Shown here piece after piece: positions 8,062-14,836 of a DNA stretch of 30,997 nucleotides (positions are counted from its first letter, which is position 1; each line of letters starts with the position of its first letter). The position numbers were made by a program, and so were the translations under genes. The notes under the pieces are model-generated. The model was not told the origin of the DNA. It searched no databases and saw only the letters and a program-made list of their open reading frames with translations. Source of the DNA: JBBAEA01 sp041656175 (GTDB lineage: Bacteria > Myxococcota_A > Bradymonadia > UBA4248); contig JBBAEA010000022.1 of assembly GCA_041656175.1 (NCBI GenBank), positions 1-30,997 of the forward strand, given 5' to 3'.

Positions 8062-8538
8062 ATGGCAAAAGCAACGACATATATTTCTCCCGCAGGTTTT
8101 AAGGCGCTAAAGGACGAATTCGACTATCTCAAGTCTGTGGAGCGCCCAAGAGTAGTCAACGAAGTAGCCGAGGCTGCGGCTCAGGGCGATCGCTCGGAGA
8201 ATGCGGAGTACATCTACGGCAAACGACGTTTGCGCGAGATCGACAGAAGATTGCGGTTTTTACTTCATAATTTCAACAACTTACAAATTATCGATCCGAA
8301 GCTCGATCGCGGCGATCGCGTGTATTTTGGCGCTACCGTTACGCTTTTAGACAACGATACCAGCGAAGAGATTCGCTACCAAATATTAGGCCCCCTTGAC
8401 AGTTTGGATGACGAGCATATCAGTTATAGGTCGCCCGTTGGTGCTGCGCTTTTGGGAAAGTGCTGTGACGACGAAGTCACGATAAAAACGCCAACAAAGC
8501 GAAGAAGCTTCACCATTATTGAGCTTAGCTACGAATAA
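8062..8538 (+). CDS. greB: GreA/GreB-family transcript cleavage factor, GreB-like
   Basis: The 158-residue protein enters the RNA polymerase secondary channel and stimulates cleavage of backtracked RNA. The N-terminal coiled coil contains VERPRVVNEVAEAAAQGDRS then ENAEYIYGKRRLREIDRRLRFL. The acidic tip (D and E in GDRSENAEY) is present, and YGKRRLREIDRR is typical of GreB rather than GreA. The C-terminal FKBP-like domain (residues about 84-158) has the family pattern GATVTLLDND, SPVGAALLGK and VTIKTP. The ATG at 8062 lies 70 bases after yggS. Its stop is one base before the murD ATG, so the two genes are probably translationally coupled. GreA is the alternative paralogue, judged less likely. 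Confidence 0.93.
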   Translation: MAKATTYISPAGFKALKDEFDYLKSVERPRVVNEVAEAAAQGDRSENAEYIYGKRRLREIDRRLRFLLHNFNNLQIIDPKLDRGDRVYFGATVTLLDNDTSEEIRYQILGPLDSLDDEHISYRSPVGAALLGKCCDDEVTIKTPTKRRSFTIIELSYE

Positions 8539-8539
8539 A

Positions 8540-9976
8540 ATGCAAGATCCACTCTTACATGATCCGCTTCCGCAACATGAGTGCGTAGCCATTTTTGGCC
8601 TCGGTGATTCTGGTATTGCCGCAGCACACCTGCTCGCCGATTTTGGTAAGAGCATTATTGCCTCCGATATCGCAAGCGAAAGCAGGCGCGCCGAGTTTGA
8701 GGCAAAATTACCAAAGGGCACAAAACTCGTACTTGGAAAAAACGATTTTAGCGGAGCCACTATCATTGTGACTTCTCCAGGGCTTTCGCCCTACACGCCG
8801 ATTTTTGAGGATGCGACAAAAGCAGGGATCCCCATCATCGCCGAGCTGGAGCTCGCATCGCGCTGCTCGCCTACGCCTATTGTGGCTGTTACGGGCACCG
8901 ATGGGAAGACGACAACAACAACGATGGTGTCGCATATTTTGCGCCTTTGTGGGCGCAAAAACCGCATGGGCGGCAACATCGGTATACCTTTTTCGCATAT
9001 TGTTCAGGATTCGCCGAGTTTAGATTGTTTTGTGATTGAAACGAGTGCTTTTCAGCTTCCATTTTGTCCAACGCTTAAGCCGCATGTACTGATTGCTACC
9101 AATTTAGCCGAGGATCATAGCGAGTATTTCCAGAACAATTGGGATGCCTATGTCGAAGCGAAGCGAAAACCGCTTGCACCCATGATAGCCTCTGATACAG
9201 CGGTTTTAAATGCCTCTGATCCCGAGATTGCGGCGTGGAGGACGAAAACGCAGGCGCGTCTTTTTTGGTATGCGCAAAAGCAGAGTGATATACCGCACGA
9301 TGCGCTGAACTTTGCCTATATCAATGATGAGAATCTTCACTTCGTTTTTGAGGGCGAGAGCTATAGCTTCTCCCGCTCCCAGTTGCGGGTAAAGGGCATG
9401 CATAACGCGATGAATGCCTTGGCCTCGGCGAGTGCTTGCTTGAGTTTAGGCTGTAATTTTGCAGATATTGTGTTGGGCTTGTCGAGTTTCGTGCCGCCGC
9501 CGCATCGCATTGAACGAGTCACAGAGTTTGATGGCGTGGTGTTTTACGATGATTCCAAGGCAACGAACCCTCATGCTGCGATGGCCGCACTTAAAACCTT
9601 GGATATGCCTACGGTTTTGATTGCGGGTGGCGTAGATAAGGGGCTGCGTTTATCGGAGTGGATTGCGGCGATGGGTAAAAACGTCAAAGCGCTTTTTGCC
9701 ATAGGAGAGCTCAGCGAGCGCCTGATCCAAGAGGTTAGGGAGGCAAAATTGGGTTTTGCCACACACTCTGGATACAGCCTAGAGGATTCCACGCGCTTGG
9801 CGTTTTTGGCGGCAAAAGAACTCGGAGCTAGCTGCGTTTTGTTATCGCCAGCGTGCTCAAGCTACGATATGTTTAAAAACTACGAGCAACGCGGCGAGGT
9901 TTTTGCGCATGCGGCTTTGCAGTTGGGGCGTGTCGAGGCGTTGGAGCCAAAACGTCGCAGGAGAAGACGGCGCTAA
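8540..9976 (+). CDS. murD: UDP-N-acetylmuramoylalanine--D-glutamate ligase
   Basis: This cytoplasmic ATP-dependent ligase adds D-glutamate to UDP-MurNAc-L-Ala in peptidoglycan synthesis. From ATG at 8540 the protein is 478 residues. It shows the Mur ligase order: Rossmann-like N-terminus (VAIFGLGDSGIAAAHLL), P-loop GTDGKTTTT, ETSAFQLP, NLAEDHSEYF, PPPHRIERV, DDSKATNPHA, AGGVDKG and LLSPACSSYDMFKNYEQRG. These cover ATP, UDP-substrate and D-Glu binding. A TTG at 8519 would extend it seven residues into greB; I prefer the ATG one base after the greB stop. The C-terminus ends in seven consecutive arginines (EPKRRRRRRR), which I do not know from other MurD proteins. No other mur genes are adjacent, unlike the usual dcw cluster. 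Confidence 0.96.
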   Translation: MQDPLLHDPLPQHECVAIFGLGDSGIAAAHLLADFGKSIIASDIASESRRAEFEAKLPKGTKLVLGKNDFSGATIIVTSPGLSPYTPIFEDATKAGIPIIAELELASRCSPTPIVAVTGTDGKTTTTTMVSHILRLCGRKNRMGGNIGIPFSHIVQDSPSLDCFVIETSAFQLPFCPTLKPHVLIATNLAEDHSEYFQNNWDAYVEAKRKPLAPMIASDTAVLNASDPEIAAWRTKTQARLFWYAQKQSDIPHDALNFAYINDENLHFVFEGESYSFSRSQLRVKGMHNAMNALASASACLSLGCNFADIVLGLSSFVPPPHRIERVTEFDGVVFYDDSKATNPHAAMAALKTLDMPTVLIAGGVDKGLRLSEWIAAMGKNVKALFAIGELSERLIQEVREAKLGFATHSGYSLEDSTRLAFLAAKELGASCVLLSPACSSYDMFKNYEQRGEVFAHAALQLGRVEALEPKRRRRRRR

Positions 9977-10082
9977 GCTATGGGCTTGCATTTTCTTAGC
10001 ACGCCGCTGTGGTGCAGATCTTTGTTATGAAAACACAACGGGTATTGGGGCAAAAGTTAGTAGAGCGCGAAGCGTAGTGTGC

Positions 10083-10232
10083 GGGGGGGAGCGCGGGATC
10101 GCCGAGTAAAAGGCGCTACGAACGCATATTGTGCGGTGAATGAGCGTTTAGCGAATACGCCGCACAATATTTGGCGTTCGTTGTCGCATTTTACGAGGAA
10201 GCCCGCGCGTAGGGGGCTCTCCCCCACAAAAA
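10083..10232 (-). repeat. Family A dispersed element, copy R2 (long variable core)
   Basis: Reading the minus strand, the left end TTGTGGGGGAGAGCCCCCTA and following CGCGCGGGCTTCCTCG are identical to R1, as is the right end CTCGGCGATCCCGCGCT. The core is again a long imperfect hairpin (GAACGC and TTGTGCGG blocks pairing with CCGCACAA and GCGTTC) with three extra bases in the same arm, but its other bases differ from R1. It occupies the middle of the 404-base gap 9977-10380 between murD and infA; the right part of the gap holds the infA promoter and I see nothing in 9977-10082. Confidence 0.85.
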
Positions 10233-10296
10233 GGATGGCTCATGCTTTGGAATATGCGTTTAGAATATGGGGAACTGATATTTTATCGATCTTTGC

Positions 10297-10325
10297 TTGC
10301 ACATCGGTGTTTTATCCATTATAAG
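10297..10325 (+). promoter_or_regulatory. Candidate sigma-70 promoter for infA
   Basis: TTGCAC (10297-10302) and TATAAG (10320-10325) are separated by exactly 17 bases, 55 bases before the infA start. Confidence 0.6.
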
Positions 10326-10380
10326 ACATGCTTTGCAAGTGGGAGGGGGGCGTTATGATGTTTTATAGGAGATTTATTGA

Positions 10381-10602
10381 GTGTCGACAAAGGAAGAGGG
10401 AATAACGGTAGATGGTACCGTAGTTGAGGCGTTGCGCAACGCGATGTTTAGGGTTGAGTTAGAGAATAAGCACATGGTTTTGGCGCATGTTTCGGGAAAG
10501 ATGCGAAAGTTTTTCATTCGCATTTTGCCTGGCGACAAGGTAACTGTGGAGCTCTCGCCGTACGATTTGACGCGTGGGCGAATAACATATCGTGAGCGCT
10601 AA
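10381..10602 (+). CDS. infA: Translation initiation factor IF-1
   Basis: The 73-residue protein is a single S1/OB-fold that binds the ribosomal A site during initiation. It closely follows the canonical factor: GTVVEALRNAMFRVELEN, HVSGKMRKFFIRILPGD and KVTVELSPYDLTRGRITYR. The start is GTG at 10381 (MSTKEEG) with TAGGAGA upstream; length is one residue more than the usual 72. It stands alone rather than in a ribosomal protein operon and has its own candidate promoter. Confidence 0.96.
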   Translation: MSTKEEGITVDGTVVEALRNAMFRVELENKHMVLAHVSGKMRKFFIRILPGDKVTVELSPYDLTRGRITYRER

Positions 10603-10647
10603 GCGTAGATGATTCGCTTTAGTTGCCACTGTGACGCATATTCATCG

Positions 10648-10675
10648 TTTGTGGTAAAGAATTTCCGCATAATAT
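10648..10675 (+). promoter_or_regulatory. Weak candidate promoter for mreB
   Basis: TTTGTG (10648-10653) and TAATAT (10670-10675) are 16 bases apart, 47 bases before the mreB ATG. The -10 is good and the -35 is poor. Confidence 0.3.
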
Positions 10676-10722
10676 GATGATTTTGCGCATGTTTCGAGTG
10701 ACCGTATTCAAAGTGCAGGGCC

Positions 10723-11757
10723 ATGATTTTTGATAGAATTTTAGGTTATTTTTCGAGTGATCTGGCCATCGACCTAGGTACGGCTAATACGCTGATTTAC
10801 GCAAAGAATCGCGGTATAGTTGTGAGCGAGCCGTCGGTCGTCGCGGTGCAAAAAACGGGAAACGTCGACCGCGTTTTGGCGGTGGGAAGTGAAGCGAAAG
10901 ATATGCTCGGGCGAACGCCTGGTGGGATCGTCGCGATTCGTCCCATGAAGGAAGGCGTAATTTCGGACTTCATGACTACTGAAGCGATGTTGCGCTACTT
11001 TATTTTGAAGGCTCATGACCGCAAAACATTGGTGCATCCGCGCATCATTATATGTGTGCCCTATGGGATCACAGAGGTGGAGAAGCGTGCGGTGCGTGAG
11101 AGTGCGGAGAGTGCAGGGGCGAGGGAGGTTTACCTGATCGAGGAGCCGATGGCGGCCGCTATTGGTGCGGGTTTGCCGATCACGCAACCTTCGGGTAATA
11201 TGATAGTCGATATCGGTGGCGGCACTACGGAAATCGCGGTTATTAGCTTGGCTGGAATAGTGCACTCAAATTCGGTGCGCGTGGGCGGCGATAAGATGGA
11301 CGATGCCATCAAAACGCACATGAAAAACAAGTATAACCTGCTGATTGGGGAGCGGACGGCGGAGTTGATCAAGTGTAAGATTGGCATGGCTTATCCGAGT
11401 GATGAGGTGTTGACCATGCCTGTGAAAGGGCGTGATTTGGTGGCGGGTTTACCCAAAACCATTGAAGTCAATTCCGATGAAATTCGCGACGCGCTGAGTG
11501 TTCCCATTTCCCAGATAATGCAAGGAGTGCGATCCGCGTTGGAAGAGACACCTCCAGAGTTGTCGGCAGATATTATGGGTAAAGGTATAGTTCTTGCGGG
11601 TGGTGGAGCGCTTTTAAAGAATCTTGATATTTTGTTACGCGAGGAGACTGGGCTACCCGTGCTTTTGGCCGATGAACCGCTAACATGCGTAGTTATTGGC
11701 GCTGGACAGGCTTTGGATCAAATAGAGCTGCTCAAGAACGTGGCGAGCGCGCAGTAA
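10723..11757 (+). CDS. mreB: Rod-shape-determining actin homologue MreB
   Basis: The 344-residue cytoskeletal ATPase polymerises under the inner membrane and guides lateral wall synthesis. It has the actin-fold nucleotide sites: DLGTANTLIYAK near residues 17-28 (phosphate 1), IVDIGGGTTEIAVISL (phosphate 2) and VLAGGGALLKNLD (adenosine). EEPMAAAIGAGLPI is also typical. The N-terminus MIFDRILGYFSSD may form the membrane-binding amphipathic segment. The ATG at 10723 matches the family start. mreC and mreD, usually immediately downstream, are absent; the next gene is skp after 219 bases with its own candidate promoter. Confidence 0.97.
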   Translation: MIFDRILGYFSSDLAIDLGTANTLIYAKNRGIVVSEPSVVAVQKTGNVDRVLAVGSEAKDMLGRTPGGIVAIRPMKEGVISDFMTTEAMLRYFILKAHDRKTLVHPRIIICVPYGITEVEKRAVRESAESAGAREVYLIEEPMAAAIGAGLPITQPSGNMIVDIGGGTTEIAVISLAGIVHSNSVRVGGDKMDDAIKTHMKNKYNLLIGERTAELIKCKIGMAYPSDEVLTMPVKGRDLVAGLPKTIEVNSDEIRDALSVPISQIMQGVRSALEETPPELSADIMGKGIVLAGGGALLKNLDILLREETGLPVLLADEPLTCVVIGAGQALDQIELLKNVASAQ

Positions 11758-11799
11758 TGTTTCGCAGCTCACGCGGTATAAACGGCTGTGATCTTGGCC

Positions 11800-11829
11800 T
11801 TGCCAAACTGTAGAATACTGCGCTATAAG
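11800..11829 (+). promoter_or_regulatory. Candidate sigma-70 promoter for the skp-like gene
   Basis: TTGCCA (11800-11805) and TATAAG (11824-11829) are separated by 18 bases. They lie about 150 bases before the ATG at 11977, giving a long leader. Confidence 0.5.
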
Positions 11830-11976
11830 ACGGCGCGCTGTTGTGGAGCTGCGACGAGTTAAAGCTAATTTGGAATATTTTGCAGCGATGATCGTTTTGA
11901 GCACAGCGCCTTGTAAGAGGTGAACGATTACTTAGCGCATCAACAACGATGCAAGCCATCTGTGGGAGATAAAAGA

Positions 11977-12492
11977 ATGAGGAAAAACGTTTTTATACTA
12001 TTTGCGACACTCTGTTTCTGCGCGACTTTTGCTAGCAATGCCTTTGCAGAATTCAAGGTTGGCATCGTTGATTTTATGCTAGCCATTGAAAAGACTGAAA
12101 AAGACGGGGCACTCAAGACGCTTAAAGCGGACTTCGATAAACGTCAAAATCAACTCAAGGCGGCAGAGCGAAAAATTATAGCCATTGAACAAGATATTAA
12201 AGATAACTCCGCGGTTTTGTCGGAAGATAAGTTGCGCGACAAGATGGGCGAGTATCAAACGCTAGTTCGAGATTACCAAAAAGATGCATTGGCTTTTGAG
12301 CAGGAGCTCGGCGAAAAGCGAAACAAAGTTTTAGGCAAAATCCAAGACAAAATGACTAAAATATCTGCGGATATCGCCAAGGAGAAAGGGCTAGACATCA
12401 TGATTGAAAAGAATGATGGTGCGGTTATTTTTTCAAAATCGGGCATGGACTATACCGACGAACTCATCACGCGGTATAAATCTGCGAAATAA
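11977..12492 (+). CDS. skp: OmpH/Skp-family periplasmic chaperone
   Basis: The 171-residue exported protein probably holds unfolded outer-membrane proteins in the periplasm as a trimer. The signal peptide MRKNVFILFATLCFCATFAS ends NAFA, with cleavage predicted before EFKVG. The mature chain starts with the Skp-like strand KVGIVDFMLAIEKTEKDG. A long charged coiled-coil region follows (about residues 45-130, many K, E and Q), and a short C-terminal strand region. An in-frame GTG lies upstream at 11920, but the ATG at 11977 has a GGGAGAT ribosome site and a clean signal peptide. bamA and lpxD, frequent neighbours, are absent here. A strong terminator follows. Confidence 0.85.
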   Translation: MRKNVFILFATLCFCATFASNAFAEFKVGIVDFMLAIEKTEKDGALKTLKADFDKRQNQLKAAERKIIAIEQDIKDNSAVLSEDKLRDKMGEYQTLVRDYQKDALAFEQELGEKRNKVLGKIQDKMTKISADIAKEKGLDIMIEKNDGAVIFSKSGMDYTDELITRYKSAK

Positions 12493-12514
12493 GAGATTGT
12501 AGAACGTCTGCTAA

Positions 12515-12550
12515 AAAAACGCCTTAGCCTTATTGAGCTCGGGCGTTTTT
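12515..12550 (+). terminator. Intrinsic terminator after skp
   Basis: AAAAACGCC (12515-12523) pairs with GGCGTTTTT (12542-12550). The right arm ends in a T-run and the left arm begins with an A-run, so it could work in both directions. It begins 22 bases after the skp stop. Confidence 0.8.
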
Positions 12551-12552
12551 AG

Positions 12553-12853
12553 TATAAAGATGAGCTCGTCGCATGCATCAATATTGTGAGTTTTATTTCA
12601 CAAAATGGCGCCAATTTTAAGCCAATGATGAACTTTTGTAGAGAAGTATAATCTTAAACTGTGAATATAATAAATGAAAAGCGATGAGATGACAGTTCAT
12701 AGCATAGTAAGCTAGAAGATAGCTTTCTGTGGGGAAGGAGAGAGGGGGGAAGCGTTTTTCTTGCACATGAGGAAAAGGCTTTCTTCTTTAGCAAAGCTCA
12801 AAAACGGGGTTTTCTGAGCTTGCAAAAAATTGATATTATCTGACAAATAGCCA
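12553..12853. other. AT-rich intergenic stretch with one hairpin
   Basis: No gene is visible. AAGCTCA (12794-12800) pairs with TGAGCTT (12815-12821) around an AAAACGGGGTTTT-like inner stem; it lacks a T-run. A TATAAT occurs in the sequence AAGTATAATC but without a convincing -35. A G-rich run lies near 12730-12750. The promoter of the following gene is presumably in here. Confidence 0.45.
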
Positions 12854-13525
12854 ATGACAGCGTTTAATACCATGCTTAGAAAGCCATCTTGCATAAAGTT
12901 TTTTACCCGAACCATGATTTTACTTTGCGTTTTTGCAGCACTAGTGCTTAGCCTTGGCTGTCAGCGCACAAAGCAAAGTCAGGTCAAGGACGAGCTCGAT
13001 TTGGAGCTTGATTGTCCCCCAAACACCAAACGTGTTGAGAAACTCGACCTTGCACAGCCTGAAATATTTTGCATCGGCGAGAACGGTAAGCAAGGTCCGT
13101 GGAAAGAGTTTAGTAAAGATATGAAACTGCGTGTACTCGCGACTTTTGTCGACGACAAGCTCCAAGGTCCGTGGACTATGTTTTCGGTGACGGGTAAAGC
13201 CGAATTGCAAGGCCAGTACCATGATGGGAAGCGAACAGGGCGTTGGCTGGAGTGGTATGTCGATGGAAATAAACGCTCGGAGAAGGAGTACGTCGATGGC
13301 TTAGAGCACGGTTATACCAAGGTGTGGTATCGCAACGGGGAACTTATGGCTGAAGGCCAATATGTCAACTCGCTAGAAGAAGGCCCATGGAAGGTATACA
13401 ACCCCCAAGGTAAACTTGCCCGCGAATGCGTGATGGTGCAAGGCGAAGAGACCGATTGCGTGGTGCATGACAAAGAGTTTCAGATTAGTTCGCGCAAGAA
13501 TGAAAGCAAAATTGTTATTAAATAA
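12854..13525 (+). CDS. MORN_2-repeat (YwqK-like) lipoprotein
   Basis: From ATG at 12854 the protein is 223 residues; the in-frame ATG at 12872 (MLRKPSCIKFF) is equally possible, and neither has a clear ribosome site. A hydrophobic stretch (ILLCVFAALVLSLGC) ends in a lipobox-like cysteine, suggesting membrane anchoring. The mature region has at least four MORN-type units of about 23 residues: GPWKEFSKDMKLRVLATF, GPWTMFSVTGKAELQGQY, GRWLEWYVDGNKRSEKEY and GYTKVWYRNGELMAEGQY, then GPWKVYNPQGKLARE. Such repeats occur in YwqK-family proteins and surface lipoproteins; their role is usually unknown. The stop TAA overlaps the ATG of the biotin carboxylase by one base, so the two are probably coupled. 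Confidence 0.82.
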   Translation: MTAFNTMLRKPSCIKFFTRTMILLCVFAALVLSLGCQRTKQSQVKDELDLELDCPPNTKRVEKLDLAQPEIFCIGENGKQGPWKEFSKDMKLRVLATFVDDKLQGPWTMFSVTGKAELQGQYHDGKRTGRWLEWYVDGNKRSEKEYVDGLEHGYTKVWYRNGELMAEGQYVNSLEEGPWKVYNPQGKLARECVMVQGEETDCVVHDKEFQISSRKNESKIVIK

Positions 13526-14775
13526 TGTACGCACGCCTGCTCATAGCTAACCGAGGTGAATGTGCGCTACGCCTAATACGTGCTTGCCATGAGCTAGGTA
13601 TTGCGGCGGTTTGCTCCTACGCTCGTGACGATGCACAAGCGCGCTACTTAGCTTTGGCAGAACAGTGTATTTGTACTGGTCAAAGCCGCGATGCCTACGA
13701 GTCTGCGCCTAATTTGCTGCAGGCTATGAACGACACGATGTCGCAGGGTGTTCTGTGTGGCTACGGTTTTTTGGCGGAAGATGCCGCTTTTGCAATGCAA
13801 TGCCGAATTTCGGCTAAAGATTTTATCGGTCCAGCGAATCGCTGGCTTGCGCTTTTTGGCGACAAGTTAGCGAGTTCTGTATTTTTTGAGCAGCACGGCT
13901 TGCGCTGTATAGAGCGTTCGGTGGAGTTAAGAAGTATAAGCGATGCTAGGCTTTGGGCAGAGAATCTTGGCTATCCCGTTGTACTAAAGGAGCGCCACGG
14001 CGGCGGCGGGAAAGGCGTGCACCTTTGTAAGTCGCGTGAAGATCTGCTTTCAAACTGGGCGCTTTGCCAGCGTCATTGTACGCCGGGTGAGCTTTATTTA
14101 GAGCGCTATATCGCTAACGCGCGACATGTCGAATTTCAGTATATTGGTGATCGCTACGGTAATGGTGAAATCGTGGGGGCTCGGGATTGCAGCATTCAAG
14201 TGCGAGCTCAGAAGTGGATCGAGTTTAGCATGGATTTGCGTGAATCCGAGCTTGTGTATTCGACTGCGAGCAGTTTACGTCAAATTTTGAACAGTGTTTG
14301 CTATAACGGTTTAGCAAGCATAGAATTTTTGCAGGACGCGACGGGGGCACTCTATTTTATGGAACTTAACCCGCGCTTACAACTCGAGCATGGTGTTACG
14401 GAGTTAACGGCTAATATCGATTTGGTGCAAACGATGATTCGCTTAAGCCTTAACGAGCGTGTTAGCTACAAACTCGAAGAAGAGCAGGGCGGAGTCGCAG
14501 TTCAAGCAAGGCTTTACGCGCAATCGGCAGGGCAACTCAACGAGTTTTTGCTTCCCACAGCGGCGAGCAGCCCAGAGCATATTTTACGCGTAGATTGTGC
14601 CTACGCTGCAGGAGACTACGTCAGTGCGTCTTACGATGGTTTGCTGGCTAAGATCATTGTTTGGGCAAAAGACAAAAGAAGCGCATTCGATGAATTGCGA
14701 AAAAGTCTAAATAAAGTTCAAGTTTGTGGGGTAAAACACAATAAATCTGCTTTACTAGATCTTGTTCATGAATAA
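13525..14775 (+). CDS. Divergent biotin carboxylase subunit
   Basis: The 416-residue ATP-grasp enzyme would carboxylate biotin on a carrier protein. It begins MYARLLIANRGECALRLIRA, and by alignment from memory with E. coli AccC the active-site residues are kept: K114, K155 in VVLKERHGGGGKG, H201 in ARHVEFQ, K230, E267, E280 in YFMELNPRLQLEH, R284, E288 and R329. Family consensus is lost at several places: HPGYGFL is CGYGFLAED, the ERDCS block is ARDCSIQVRAQK, QVEHP is QLEHG, and ECRINAED is QARLYAQS. At 416 residues it is shorter than the usual 445-450, with the end of the C-terminal domain reduced. It has no biotinyl (AMKM) domain. The start overlaps the MORN lipoprotein stop. A partner may be the carboxyltransferase at 5354. 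Confidence 0.86.
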   Translation: MYARLLIANRGECALRLIRACHELGIAAVCSYARDDAQARYLALAEQCICTGQSRDAYESAPNLLQAMNDTMSQGVLCGYGFLAEDAAFAMQCRISAKDFIGPANRWLALFGDKLASSVFFEQHGLRCIERSVELRSISDARLWAENLGYPVVLKERHGGGGKGVHLCKSREDLLSNWALCQRHCTPGELYLERYIANARHVEFQYIGDRYGNGEIVGARDCSIQVRAQKWIEFSMDLRESELVYSTASSLRQILNSVCYNGLASIEFLQDATGALYFMELNPRLQLEHGVTELTANIDLVQTMIRLSLNERVSYKLEEEQGGVAVQARLYAQSAGQLNEFLLPTAASSPEHILRVDCAYAAGDYVSASYDGLLAKIIVWAKDKRSAFDELRKSLNKVQVCGVKHNKSALLDLVHE

Positions 14776-14836
14776 ACAGCTGCTCTACGCAACGCGAAAT
14801 TATGCATAGTGCTCTTTCACGGCATTCAAATCTGCT

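Noticed and set aside
10083..10380. Small open frames overlapping the repeat upstream of infA (for example 10079-10324)
   Set aside because: They run through the palindromic repeat and promoter and have no plausible ribosome site or protein-like composition.
11920..11976. Upstream GTG start of the skp-like gene
   Set aside because: It would put 19 hydrophilic residues before a standard signal peptide; the ATG at 11977 has the better ribosome site.
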